A stretch of DNA of 64,000 bases from Athripsodes cinereus (Eukaryota; Arthropoda; Insecta; Trichoptera; Leptoceridae), in the NCBI GenBank assembly GCA_947579605.1, contig OX388316.1:12527290-12591289 (forward strand), written 5' to 3'. Positions 45,991 to 58,100 of this stretch are shown here, one piece after another; within the stretch, counting starts at the first letter, position 1; every line of letters begins with the position of its first letter. The notes beneath the pieces were generated by a model. It did not search any database, was not told where the DNA came from, and saw nothing but the letters and a program-made list of their open reading frames with translations. The translations under genes and the position numbers were made by a program.

Positions 45991-46424
45991 CCATTGTTTA
46001 TATATGTAAGCGTGCATACCTAAATATTACCTGTTGCTGTTATTTGTCACCGTGACGAGAAGAAATACACATCTACTTTGTAATAAAATTGAATTTATTT
46101 TTATGCAGAGTTTATTCACAAGTTTGGAAATGAGTGATATTTAAATTTTAAATTAAACAAAGACACCATCACTTAGTACGTAACAGATTTTAGAAATTTG
46201 TTAAACATAAATTCAATTTAATTATCACCGTCATTATTGGACTAAAAATATATTTAAAATGGTCAATACAGTGGTACTTGTCTTACAAAACATCCGTGCA
46301 CGGTAATGTTGTTTTAACATGTAATGATTTTCAAATGAAATATTTGAAACACTTTTTTATTACTCCACTGATACGCGCTCCCGAAATGTTTGATTTTAAA
46401 AATTCCAATAACACCCACATTTTG

Positions 46425-46560
46425 TTCCCAAACCAAGCCCAATATGATTGTGTTCCCTTATTCCATCAGGGTATTTCCCGTAAGTGGGTTAGTCAGCGGG
46501 ATGCAATAAACACGCAGATCATTCTCTCTGCGAATAAAAGTTTAAGCCATTCAGAATGAG
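46425..46560 (-). repeat. Dispersed repeat family A, inverted, diverged
   Basis: GTATTTCCCGTAAGTGGGTT, then AGTCAGCGGGATGCAATAAA and CATTCTCTCTGCG are complements of the CACTTG..GGGATATGCC, GGCTGACTACC and CAGAGAAGAC blocks. Confidence 0.5.
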
Positions 46561-47029
46561 TGGTAAATCTCATCGCTGAATTAAAGACGTTTAATGTCAA
46601 AGGTGTTATTTTGTTATTTTGCGTGTTATTTTGCGAATGCCTGTCTTTAACACTTGAAAATAAAGAGAAAGGAGTAGGTATATTCTTTGTTGGGGAGTCC
46701 ACGAAAAATTCTATTATTTATAATTTAGGACTGTTATTTAGAAAAACACGCTATTCTAGGTATAAACTATGGTATAGTTATGCCAGGTATAATTTGGTGG
46801 GTTCAATGCTAGAACTAGACAACTCAAATTTGATCATTTTGAATTATTATATTTCCGATATAAACCATGGTATAACTTTATGCCACAATTCTAAATAACA
46901 GTGTAGGAGTTTAATTTGTCGGCCTACAGTTCTTGGAAGGAGTTCATTAAAATAAGAGATTCAAATGAAACAAAGTAAATAGTAATTCCACTGGTAAGAA
47001 GTGTTGGGTCTTATATCCACTGCTTTATG

Positions 47030-47150
47030 TTTTAGCTTGAACCCTCGGTAAGCAATAAGCTTGTGTTGTGAAAGTGGAGTAGGTTGGTGGCAGATAGAAC
47101 TGAACTCAAGCTCTCTCGAACAAAAGTCCAAGACTCTACCATCGTGTTAG
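47030..47150 (-). repeat. SINE family 2, diverged inverted copy with tRNA-like head
   Basis: On the minus strand GATGGTAGAGTCTTGGACTT (A-box region) is followed by GAGTTCAGTTC (B-box remnant), CACCAACCTACTCC, CTTTCACAACACAAGCTTAT and TGCTTACC. This is the same order as the full copy at 16188-16300. Confidence 0.6.
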
Positions 47151-47159
47151 AAAGAGGGA

Positions 47160-48555
47160 TTGATTATGCCCACTAGACAATCGCTGGTTCCTTCGTTTGT
47201 GGAAAATATACATATACATAAGAAATATACATAATTATGTAGATTATTTGAAGGAATAAAAGTAGGTAGGTAGGTACGTTTGAAAGTACGCCATAAAGAA
47301 GACGAAAAATTTTATTTCCTTAAAAATATATATATTGCTTTTTGTAAACGTCGGTATATGAAAAAATATAAGCAAAAGTAATGACAACTTTGGCAAAAGT
47401 GGACCTTGAATGTGGCGTACTTAACTTAAGTAACCATGACATTTTTTAAGGTACATAGGTATACCTACTAAAGAAAGAAAAATTAAGATGTAATAAAGTG
47501 AGCGATTAAAAAGTTATTACTGTTTTATGGACGCATGTACGTTGTGTGAAAAATTTCATTAAACCACAAAAAAAATATTAATGATTTTCAAACACGAAGG
47601 TGGAAAATTTAAACCAAGGAAATCAGCTTCATTATGTCCAATAATAAAATAATATATAATTATTTGTGCAGATTAAATAAAAGTAATTTCTTCAAGTTTT
47701 TTTCTTAAATTAGAACAAAATTATTTTAAATTTTATGGATTTTCGATGAAATCAAGAATCCTCTATTAATTTTATTATAAGAAGGTCAAAAATGTAATGA
47801 AAGATTATGTATAAGAATTTTCTTGATAATCGTTCTGAATCATAGCTGGAAAGCATTAATATTTTGCTTAGGAACACAGGAAAATAGCGACTGTCATCCT
47901 CCACATAAAGTTACATTGATATCTCTCTCAACAATATTTCTAAGCTTTTCATATATTTGCCATACCTACTGTGAAATTGTCGGAAACTGTGGGACATGTA
48001 ATGTAAATTATATACTATTTTCTAGTATTGCCATTAGAATTCTTCTAATATTAAACTGTTTTATTTTTATCTAAGGCTTTTTCAATATTAGCATGACCTA
48101 GCACTATCATTGTAGGTTGTAATTACTGTCAGCTCTTAAACTTAGTAACTATAAAAAAAAAACATATCTTTTTACTATCCTTAAAATTTAATGTTCTCCT
48201 CTTTATAGAGAACAAATAGGCAGCAAAAAACTCATTAGTTCACTTCATATAATAATTATCTTCACGGGAAGAAATTCTGATGAACACATTACATCTCAGG
48301 ACAGGCACATAGATCACTCTTTATGGGATATAAAAATTTATGACAATTAAGCGCAGAACTATTTCTAGGATGTGGTGACATCATTGTTCACATAAAAATA
48401 TCAAGAATATATACTTATATGTAGGTAATCTAATTAAAATTATCTCAACAATGAGGCTATGCCTCAACGAAGGCTACATAATTAATTTTGTGTGGTCGAA
48501 GAAAATGTTCATCATGGAAATAATACTTACATAGAGTATATTATTGCAGAAACTT
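47160..48555. other. AT-rich noncoding DNA
   Basis: No gene is seen. The 83-codon frame at 47823-48074 has no recognisable domain. Confidence 0.45.
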
Positions 48556-48564
48556 TTTTTTTCA

Positions 48565-48655
48565 TGACACAGAGAAAAAACCCATATGCTCATTACATTC
48601 AGCAGATCTACTGGTTATACTAATTGTGGACGATGTCTTGAATGTATGAATAGTT
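48565..48655 (+). repeat. Dispersed repeat family A, 3' half
   Basis: GACACAGAGAAAAAACCCATA, then CATTACATTCAGCAGATCTA, a CTGGTTATACTAATTGTGG block and ATGTCTTGAATGTATG match the end of the family. Confidence 0.6.
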
Positions 48656-48659
48656 AAAT

Positions 48660-49680
48660 AAATTATTATACGTAATAATTTTTCTTAATTTCAGTAATGT
48701 AGGTCCGAAAGCTTGTTAATGAAGTATCCTTACACATATTAGCATTAAAAACAGTGAGGAAAAACTTAAATGAGTTGACACAAAGCCTTATATGTATCTA
48801 AATAAGATGGCCTAAAGAAGAGGTTATTTCAATTTCTTCCTACTCAAAAAGAGCATTAACGTAGTTGAGTAGAAGAAAGCGAGGCATCTAAACGCGTATG
48901 TAGGTACTTACATGTATTAAAAAATATTCCCTTATTTGGATAACTTAATTTTCTTAATGAGTTCATGAAAAGTAAACACTAGTACATAGTCATGCGTAAA
49001 ATTAAGTAGGGTAATGAAAACAATCAAAATGAAGTAGCTTAAAATGTATGAGCGATCATAACACATAGACTATTCAGAGTTAGGTAATCATACATACATG
49101 GGAGCAATGATGGTACATACATAATATGTAACTATGTAATAATAAGAAGCTCTTGGGAAATAACATCAAGATTATTTATTAATCACTCAGAATTTGAGTG
49201 GAGAACATAAAAATGACATAAAATCTTTTACTAACGAACATCACTTGTCTTTTTTATTGTATTTAATGCGACGCACTTAATTAGGATACCACAGAGCTTC
49301 GCTATATATTCATTATAATAGCCAACAGTAATACTATATCACTTGTTTCACAAACACAGTTGTATGGATTGTATCGTGGCATGTATCCGATTGATCGGTG
49401 ACGTATTTTTTTCTTTCAGATTTACACGATGTTACATCATTATGTATCAAATCCATTATCTTTTTCTTCTTCTATCGCATTTTAATATTCTCAACAAACT
49501 GCTTCTTTGTACCGAGTAATTTTGTGTCAAACGTGTCACTCCTCCTCATGATACTGTTGATTTTCTGATAACATTTTAATAAGAAAGTTGTAATGTAATA
49601 ACGATGAAAGACGAATCTCTTAACGCATAACCGTAGTAACTCAGGCATAGAAACAAGTCGATCAACGGTTCTGCAGGGCT
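48660..49680. other. AT-rich noncoding DNA
   Basis: Nothing was recognised. Confidence 0.45.
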
Positions 49681-49683
49681 ACT

Positions 49684-49866
49684 CTTGACACAATCTAAAT
49701 AAAATCTTAATCTAGTCTTGATCTTAATCATACGACGCACGGAGGGACTATGGTCAAAAATACCGCGCTATCGCTACCACGAGATTGGTATGCACGTATT
49801 TTTGACTAATAATCACTTTGCGCGTCATATGATTAAGATTAAGATCGTATTTAGATTTTGTCAAGT
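49684..49866. mobile_element. Inverted-repeat element, about 180 bp
   Basis: CTTGACACAATCTAAATAAA..ATCTTAATCATACGACGCAC on the left pairs with GCGCGTCATATGATTAAGAT..TTTAGATTTTGTCAAG on the right. A second inner pair is GGTCAAAAATAC / GTATTTTTGACTA. It runs directly into a TCAAG pentamer array. The target duplication is obscured by the repeat. Confidence 0.75.
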
Positions 49867-49892
49867 CAAGTCAAGTCAAGTCAATCAAGTCA
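49860..49892. repeat. (TCAAG)n microsatellite
   Basis: Four to five TCAAG units, then a variant TCAATCAAGTCAA. It may have grown from the end of the adjacent inverted-repeat element, which itself ends TCAAG. Confidence 0.85.
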
Positions 49893-50194
49893 AACTATCA
49901 ACCCTACTAATACTTGAAAAAGCACTGGTGGACATATATTCCCGTGAAATCGTCCATTCAAGTACAAATATAGGTATTTAATGTATAAACTATTGGAATT
50001 AAAACAGATGCTGTTCCTGAAAAAGAGAATACCTAGGACACGTCCCGCTGGTATCCAATCGATATCTCTTCATCGTGTGTAAAGGACTTAAAAAATAATA
50101 CACTCACTCCAATAGAATTATTTTTTTGGTGATAAATTAATTCATCAACATAGATGGTGTTGAAGACAATAAATTATTTTATTTAATACAAGCG

Positions 50195-50225
50195 TATGTA
50201 ACCCGGCATCGCTCGGGTTTAATTA
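50195..50225. repeat. Small GC hairpin (ACCCGGCATCGCTCGGGT)
   Basis: ACCCGGC..GCTCGGGT is a short stem-loop, isolated as a GC island in AT-rich DNA. Similar hairpins (ACCCGGGCTTCGCTCGGGT) end a repeat family seen in many lepidopteran genomes. I see no other part of such an element here except AT-rich flanks. Confidence 0.5.
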
Positions 50226-50286
50226 AATAGAAAACCTTGCAAATACATGGGTTAAAACAACAAAATCTTATTGAAAAAAAAAAACG

Positions 50287-51140
50287 GAGTAAGCACTTAC
50301 GTGGATAAAAGAAGTAAAAAGCTCTTCCCAATGAGAAAACTTAATTTTTGACTCCCTACATGCCCATAGCTTAGTAACAATAAATAGGTAGGTACCTACA
50401 TCATAAAAAGCATTGCAAATCTCTAAATGAAAAATCTTGAAGTTTGATACCTCACATGCCCATATTTAGGTAAAAAAAATAGGTAGGTACCTACATCGAA
50501 AAAAGTGCTGAAAAACTCTTCCCAATGAAAAATCATGAAGTTTGATACCTCACATGCCCATACTTAGGTAAAAAAAATAGGTAGGTACCTACATCGAAAA
50601 AAGTGCTGAAAAACTCTTCCCAATGAAAAATCATGAAGTTTGATACCTCACATGCCCATACTTAGGTAAAAAAAAATAGGTAGGTACCTACATCGAAAAA
50701 AGTGCTGAAAAACTCTTCCCAATGAAAAATCATGAAGTTTGATACCTCACATGCCCATATTTAGTTAAAAAAAATAGGTAGGTGCCAACATCGAAAAAAG
50801 TGCTAAAAACCTCTTCCCATTGAAAAATCTTGAAGATTGACACCTCAGATGTTCACATTTATGTAAAAAAATAATAAGTAGGCACCTACATGGAAAAAAA
50901 GTACTAACAACCTCGTCCCGATGAAAAAGCTTGAAGTTAAGAAATTCCACATATTGGTAGGTACCTACATGGAAAAAGTGCTAAAAACCTCTTCCAAATG
51001 AAAAATATGTGAGCTCGACACCTCGAAAGCTCATATTTTATTTAGAAAAATAGGCGGGTACCTACGTGCAAAAACTACTAAAAACCTCATCTTAATGTAA
51101 AAACTCGAAGATTGTCATCCCAAATTTCTATAAGAAAAAA
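50287..51140 (+). repeat. Minisatellite, about nine units of 97 bp
   Basis: Units begin near 50287, 50385, 50480, 50578, 50677, 50775, 50875, 50955 and 51051, most starting AATAGGTAGGTACCTACAT. They continue with GAAAAAAGTGCTGAAAAACT, CTTCCCAATGAAAAATCATG, a AAGTTTGATACCTCACATGC block and CCATACTTAGGTAAAAAAAA. The three central units (50480-50774) are almost identical and the outer ones progressively diverged. That pattern is expected from repeated unequal exchange in the middle. No coding frame crosses the units. Confidence 0.93.
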
Positions 51141-51144
51141 AGGG

Positions 51145-51650
51145 TAAACATCCCTTTTCGTGAAAAAATTGTAGTCACATAAATGTTAAAATATTATAAT
51201 TGTCCACATTCGAATTTGTATTTTTGGTTTGCAGTGCATAAATGGGTATTTGCTATGAAATTAAAAAAAGTCAAGAATAAATTGTCATATAAGTATTTAC
51301 TCTTTATTCCCAAAAAACCTTAAAAATGGATTATCTGCATCCTTCAATATTTCAGAATATTTTACTATCAAATATTTCATAATTTATGTAAAAAATATTA
51401 GGTGAAAATAAATAGGTTCCCACTCATTGAAAATCATTTAACATTGTTTATGGATTTTATAGGTAAAACTATTATTATTCTACAGTATAGTTTTCTATGG
51501 TTTCATAATGTCTTCCATTATGAAAATAGCCCAATATGTCAAAAATATGCAATTTTTATTCACGTAATTCAAGAGCTTTTCTCATTAGCAAACACGATAT
51601 TTTATTACGAAAATAAACCCTAAATATTTAGTTTCAGAATTGTTGTATTT
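51145..51650. other. AT-rich noncoding DNA
   Basis: Nothing was recognised. Confidence 0.45.
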
Positions 51651-51654
51651 ATTG

Positions 51655-51960
51655 TTACATCCATTTTGATATTAATTCAATACAATGAAAAATGTTTGAC
51701 TGTGAATATTGCTATTTACTAAATCTTGCATTAATTTTACATACATTTTGTTGCTAATTTTGTGACATGGTCGCATTAAAATTAAAATATCTTTATCAAT
51801 ACGTAAGATATTTAAAATGTTTTTAGCCTTAAACCTGCCCAGAAGATGAGACCTTGTATAGAGTGTATTATTTTACTTCGGTCTTTCCTAATTTCTGAGT
51901 CCATTAAGGACATACGTACATACATACATACATACATACATACATACATACATACGAACG
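51655..51960 (+). repeat. Dispersed repeat family B with (ACAT)n end
   Basis: CATTTTGATATTAATTCAAT, then CCCAGAAGATGAGACCTTGT, ATAGAGTGTATTATTTTAC and AAGGACATACG match the copies at 18890 and, inverted, at 7695. The copy runs into an ACAT repeat. Confidence 0.6.
51908..51954. repeat. (ACAT)n microsatellite
   Basis: About eleven tandem ACAT/CATA tetramers. Confidence 0.95.
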
Positions 51961-52317
51961 GACTCAAATATTTATGTGTGGATTTCTTCTCCCTCATAAT
52001 ACTTAGGTATTTGTTGTTATTGAATAAAATGAACATATTCACTATACGTGACAATTGAACATAATCAAAGAAAATAGAAATAATATATGTACTCATGTTT
52101 AAAATATTTCGACATTTTTATTTCTTTTTGTGATTTATAATCTTTCATAATTGTTACATAATTTAAAGTAAAAAAAAAGAAACGAATAGTGGACGATATC
52201 GATGTTGCTATTTTAAACATCTCGAAACTGATACTTGAAAAAGAACTGACAAAAATGATTCAGAAATAGGATGTAAAACACCTACTAAAAATATTTCTGT
52301 TTCACATTTATCGAAGC

Positions 52318-52450
52318 ACAGTTACCACCCATCCTGGATATTTTAATTTTTTGTCCGCGCGGAGAGTACAATTTGCATGTTTATTATATGAAGCTAGTTT
52401 ACGGGCTACCACACTTGTGGGATATGCCGGGATGCTATAATAGTAGTCTT
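52318..52450 (+). repeat. Dispersed repeat family A, 3' half
   Basis: GTTACCACCCATCCTGGATA, then GCGCGGAGAGTACAATTTGC, ATGTTTATTATATGAAGC and CACACTTGTGGGATATGCCG are the family's second half with the best preserved terminal block. Confidence 0.75.
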
Positions 52451-52519
52451 AATATTTAACAAATTAATGTGTCACTTATTTTAGAGGCATTTACTATGTA
52501 ACAATTACTAGACATTTTT

Positions 52520-52716
52520 AAATAAAATATTTAAACTTGAAATACTATGTTTATTTGTTACATTAATTTAAAATACGCTATCGCGATTTCAGTGCACTTG
52601 CACCATTTACGAGCTTTTTAAGTCTTGATTGTCAATGGTGCAAGTGCACTGAAATCGCGATAGTGTATTTTAAATTAATGTAACAAATAAACATAGTAAT
52701 TTACATATTTTATTTA
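52520..52716. mobile_element. Fold-back element, near-palindromic, about 197 bp
   Basis: The arms 52543-52607 and 52634-52698 (65 bp each) differ at one position. They share TACTATGTTTATTTGTTACA and CGCGATTTCAGTGCACTTGC, and the loop is 26 nt. Weaker pairing (TTTAAATAAAATAT) extends about 20 bp further on each side. A single-stranded copy would form a nearly perfect long hairpin. Confidence 0.92.
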
Positions 52717-52719
52717 AAA

Positions 52720-53840
52720 ATTAATTGTGTTTGATGTAAATATTAAGGAAAGAACTACTTGTCAAAAAAAAACGCTGTCATTTTTATAATATTTTCATTT
52801 CACAGCTGTAACAGCTTCATTAAACGATTCCGCCTTAATCATAGTGTCCGGGAGCGAACATAACATAACACATTAGGTATATCTTGGTAGTTCCATACAC
52901 AATATTCAATTATAACACAACTCGTCAATCGATGTTAATTGTCCCCTCTTTTCTATGGGATGTGCCTATAATAGTCAACAAATATGGGTACATACAAAAT
53001 TTAGGGAGATTGATTAGGCACAAATGATTCAATCGTTCATACAAAACACAGTTGAAATGTAATCACTAGTGTAATAACAATTTATTTATTGCTTTGAAGT
53101 GAAGTGAAAAGACAACAATACTTTAGATGAAAAAGTAGAAATCAAAAAATTGGAAGATATATGAGATATATTTGAGAAAATCTATCGATATTATCGCGAT
53201 ATTTAAAAAAAATTAAAATTAAATATCTTCTTCATATCATTTAAAAGTAAGATATTCGGGATGTGATACTTGTAAAACTACCTCAATTCGTCAAATTTTA
53301 ATATTTTACCATATCTCTATCCACATAATTTATTTTACACTATTTTCACATAAGTAATAATGTGGAAGTGTTAATCGTGTTATAAATGAGAAATTCATAT
53401 ACGTATGTAGTACATATTTAAATCATAACAGTGACTATTTCGAGTTATTCCGTGACATCGATACAAATGATCAAAATAATAAAGTGACAACTATCACCCT
53501 ATTATTTTTAATAATTAAAATATCGTCATAATATTAATTTATAGTTGGTGTCGAAAGTAGCAATTGCCAATAATCACCTACCTACACCAAAACCATGTGG
53601 GTATTATTATTGACAAATATGTACATGTTTATTAACAGATATTAGAGATGAAATTAATATCTGGCAATTATCTGGTTCAATTGATGATTACGGAAGACAA
53701 TGATTTAGCGCCGTTTAACAGCCCTTAGATCGTTTCAAAGATGCCGATGAATGAAACGTAGTTTTTTAACTTCCTTCTGTAGCTGGTAAGATTAAGGGAG
53801 GGGTTTCCACCACTTACCCCTGGATATTTCAAGAACATCA
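52720..53840. other. AT-rich noncoding DNA
   Basis: Nothing was recognised. Confidence 0.45.
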
Positions 53841-53841
53841 G

Positions 53842-53905
53842 TTCTCATGTCATCCAGTTAGCCTAGAGCAAAAGCTTCTTTGCTGGTAACTGGATGACAT
53901 GAGAA
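53842..53905. repeat. Hairpin with perfect 19-bp stem
   Basis: TTCTCATGTCATCCAGTTA (53842-53860) pairs exactly with 53887-53905, with a 26-nt loop. A further GATGACATGAGAAAGATG follows directly. Flanking similarity (ACATCAGTTCTCATGTCATC versus AATGTCAGTTCATATGTCATC at 53971) suggests a small duplicated or inverted-repeat element of about 170 bp. Confidence 0.8.
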
Positions 53906-53994
53906 TGATGACATGAGAAAGATGATAACACATTAAGGGCTACTCTCCCTCACCTATGAATGATACAAAAATGTCAGTTCATATGTCATCAAAA

Positions 53995-54738
53995 GCTGGT
54001 AACAGGAAAATTCGCAGCGCTTTGTAATAAAACTGTAAATATAAATAAAACATGTTGCCCGTAATTGATTTCGCAGGACAAGTCCGGCAACACAAAAAGC
54101 CTTCTAGTGGACGTTATAAACTTACCGGATCTATTAAGCACGTTTTAAATTAAATAATATGCTGTTGAACAAAATAGGAACAATGTATGCATCTAAGTGA
54201 CAATAACAATTTTTATTCAATGCATATTTGAGACTGATTAACATTGGAAGGTCATTGAAAAAAACTGTAAAACTAGCTCTAAGCTATACAAGTCACGACA
54301 GGGGTCACACATTCATCTGTCAGATATCTTATTATTCGGCATAGAATCTAGCCGAATATCAGCATTCAGTCAAATTACTATCCAGTCATTACTAATATCA
54401 TAATAATACTATAATAACAATAATGATTGTTAAATAAACAAAACCACAAAATAACAGGCATGCAGCAGTAACATAAATAATATCTATTTTAATTGGTCTC
54501 ATAATTTCTATTAGGTATATTATTACTACTTGTAAAACGACATCATCTTGTACCGCTGTTAACACATCCGTTTTTGGACGTGTTTCTCTTTATTACATTT
54601 AATGAAATATTTTCTCATAGAATTGTATGTTTTACATACATACATAATTATATCTGCAGTTATACTTGAAAATATTTGTATTAAATTTTTATGTAAATAA
54701 ACGGTATAAAAATTCAACTAAACGAATCGTTATAATAT
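53995..54738. other. AT-rich noncoding DNA
   Basis: Nothing was recognised. Confidence 0.45.
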
Positions 54739-54739
54739 T

Positions 54740-55112
54740 CTATTGATCTTCCAATTCCATATACCAACAACTTGAAATTCCAAGATATGTCACGTTACAT
54801 GTATGTATATGTGTTTAGTGCATTGTATATACAATGTGTATCGTCGTGTTAGTACCCGTAATACAAGATTTAATCTGAGTTTGGGACTAGCTCGATCTGT
54901 GTGAATTGACTATGCATGTTATGTTACATTAAAGTTTTGAAGCAGTTGGTATGGCGGTCTACCCAAAACTGAATACAAATATGTGCATCTAATAGAGATT
55001 ATTCAAATTTTAGATTTTTTGTTTGTAGAATTGGATCAATTTCTACATGTAATAAATTAGCCGAAAATCTATATTTTCAAAAATTTTCTAGTTGTTGAGC
55101 TATGAGATTGGA
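54740..55112 (+). repeat. Dispersed repeat family C, split by a SINE
   Basis: The parts 54745-54792 and 54933-55110 are together collinear with 5130-5380, for example CTTCCAATTCCATATACCAA, a GGTCTACCCAAAACT block, ATTTTTTGTTTGTAGAATTG and TTTTCTAGTTGTTG. The intervening 140 bp are absent from the other copy and are SINE family 1. Confidence 0.72.
54795..54932 (+). repeat. SINE family 1, 5'-truncated copy
   Basis: ATATGTGTTTAGTGCATTGT, ATCGTCGTGTTAGTACCCG and GGGACTAGCTCGATCTGTGT repeat the body of the SINE at 39690-39785. Flanking CGTTAC / TGTTAC strings are consistent with a short target duplication. The tRNA-like head is missing. Confidence 0.82.
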
Positions 55113-55114
55113 AC

Positions 55115-58100
55115 AAAGCTCTGTTGAAAGCTAAAAATAGCAAAGAGTTGTAAATATGTACTTACAAATTTATTGTTTTGTTCTATTATGAAAACAAATT
55201 TCATAAAATACATATATATAAAATCAATAACCCCATGTAGATTTAACAAATTTTAGCTGTAAAATAAAATATATTTTTAAAATCTTACATTTTATAAAAA
55301 TTTGTATTTTATAGATTTTCAAACTATGAAAAATTTGTTTACAAATTCACAACCACGGAATAACTTCGGATAATTATTATTATCATTATTAAAAATTTTA
55401 TTTATGCAGGTCAATATCATATATTACAAACGATTGGAATTTTTTTTGAATATAATACTTAAGTATACCTACTTTTTTATTTATTAATTTATTTATTTTG
55501 CATACCATCATTACATATGTTTTAAGTATATCTACTAGGTTCCAAAAAGCATCAGTATTTTAAAATAATAACAACATCGATAAATAATTTATAATATCAC
55601 ATATATTTGTTACGATGAAATCGTCAGTGTTGAATTTGGCATTTAAAAGATATTAGCGACCGGTGGCGGCATATCAGAGAAAGAATAAAATTGTTGGTAT
55701 CTATCTAATATGCAGTTTATGATAGTTGTGTCACTTTTATTAGTAGAACTATGTAGGTATTGTTATTGTTATTATTTCTATAACTATGGCTGTGATATAA
55801 ATCATCCAATTGGAGACACATCACGTATTATCAGGGTATAGTAGGTATAACACACTCCCGTCACACCCAATTATCGGAGATGCATTATTATTAATCATCA
55901 CCTCCCATCTATATCGTCATTATGACGATCTGACCCGCGGGAATCACTACCTACTGTTACTTTATATTATGTCATATCTAACTACTAAATACCTACCTAA
56001 AATGCGGTGACAAACAATCGCATGCTGTGACACAAAGTCGCATTCGGTAATTTGGCACTGTTACTTTGAAAGTAGTACCATCATTATTTTGCTACTAAAG
56101 ATGTTTGGATTTACGAATTTTGACAAATAAAGCAATATTATTAGGTACTTTAGTTTAATCGATGTGTCAATACTAAGATATTGTTTTTTAACTATACCTA
56201 TATCTAATATAAAACTTTTTTTTTAAATCTGAAAGCGTATACGAAAATAATTACCTATGTAAAACACAAATAAATAAAAGAAAAGAAAAATTATACATCA
56301 AGATGATTCAAAATGATCCTTATTTCTTTTTGAAAACAAACATGCCATCAGTACGTATTAATTTTAATATTTTTTTGGATAACGTGAAACTTAGTATTGA
56401 TAGAACTGGTATTATTCTGGGCAGGTCGCTGGCATCGTGCAGCTTCAAGTGATAATTCGTACTATTATTTCACAATTCATTTCATAGAATAACAACACTT
56501 GTTCTTTATGCTCATCTCTCATCACAGCTCTAAATCACACTGCTGATTATGATGAGAAATATTTTATGTATTTCCAATAGTGTCTCTATTATCATCATCA
56601 TATACTGACTGTCCTGGGAAGCCACCATTAAGCCACCAGAAAGACCATTCATTGGACGTCTTAATTGGAAGTCAATATATTGACATGCCACTGGGTACAC
56701 ATATTTCTATACACGGTATTATATTAATAACTAGCTTTTTTAGACCCACAATTTTATGTAAAAATATTTATCGAATACTTACTCAAAACTTTTTTTAACC
56801 AAATTGCGAACCTACGAGTATATGTGTTCACCACTTATGTTGATAACTGGAAAAACGTGTTCCCAATATATTTTTACCACATTTACACATTATTTGTTAT
56901 TTATTATCATAGTCTACAAATTATTCAGATTTTTATAATTGATCCAGTGTGATTGTGACTTTATTTTACTGCGTTTATTACTAAATCGAACTAAATGTTC
57001 GATTAAGTCGCCAATATCGAACATCTCGATGTCGACTACTCGAAGATGTATGCATGAATAAAATAAGCATATTCGCAATAGCACTAGAGGAACATATCCA
57101 ACAGATGATACTTTTTATGCAATGTATTCTTTTCCCTGTAACTTTTCTGATAATTATGACGAAAATGAAATCTAAACAAACAAATAAAACATAGATACAT
57201 CATTACAAACATGTTCAAATAATAATTCGATATTTATAACGTTTTACAGTTTATTTATACAGAGGGTCCACTATATGACGTCCATCATACTAAATTTCTA
57301 TGGAAATCCGATGATGAATATAACATATAAGTATACCTAATAATATGTGGAGTAAAACACAATTTCCCTTTGCCATAATATACATATTTATGTTCAGTTT
57401 AATATGACGATTCAATATTTCGTATAACTTATATTATAGAGCTATGAAATCTTTGTCAATGCCATAAAATTTTACTACGCTAATATTTTGATTATTTTTG
57501 GCTATAGAGGTTTTATTATGATGAACAAAGTATGGGTTAAGAAAATTGACCAAATGTAATAGTTTGTGCTTATCATTAAAACAAAATTACTTGCTTTTTG
57601 GTTTTACTCCCAAAGTTATTATCTATTAATTATAGCATATATGCTCACTGAAGGAAAGTTTACAAGTAGAATGCTCCATAGAAAAGAGTTAAAGAAAGTT
57701 AAAGAAAAAAACTTGTATAATAATCAACAATATCTAATACTGATTAACAAACATTAAAAAATAAACCTAAAATGTTTAAAAAATATAACTACCTACCTAC
57801 ATAATAAGTAAATTTTCGTTTTTTTTTTAATATCAGTATAATGCTCGCATTGCTTTATATTTTAAGAACATTACATTTGTTTTTATAAAACAATTCTATT
57901 AATTCATATATTATATTTATTTATGTAATTAATTTCACACTTCACAATATTAACTCCCACAGATTTTCATCAAAACTCATTAAAAATTTCGGCAAACTGA
58001 TCGTTCACCTTTGACTCTGTAAAGGAAATTTTGACCTTTTGCATGTAAAGTTACGTTTTCCTTCAAAATAAAAATACCATTTTAATATTTAACGAGAGAA

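Noticed and set aside
50287..51140. CRISPR-like array
   Set aside because: The units are contiguous 97-bp tandem copies with no unique spacers, and the DNA is eukaryotic.
51812..52096. 94-codon frame with repeated Cys-Met-Tyr-Val
   Set aside because: It is a translation of the ACAT microsatellite.
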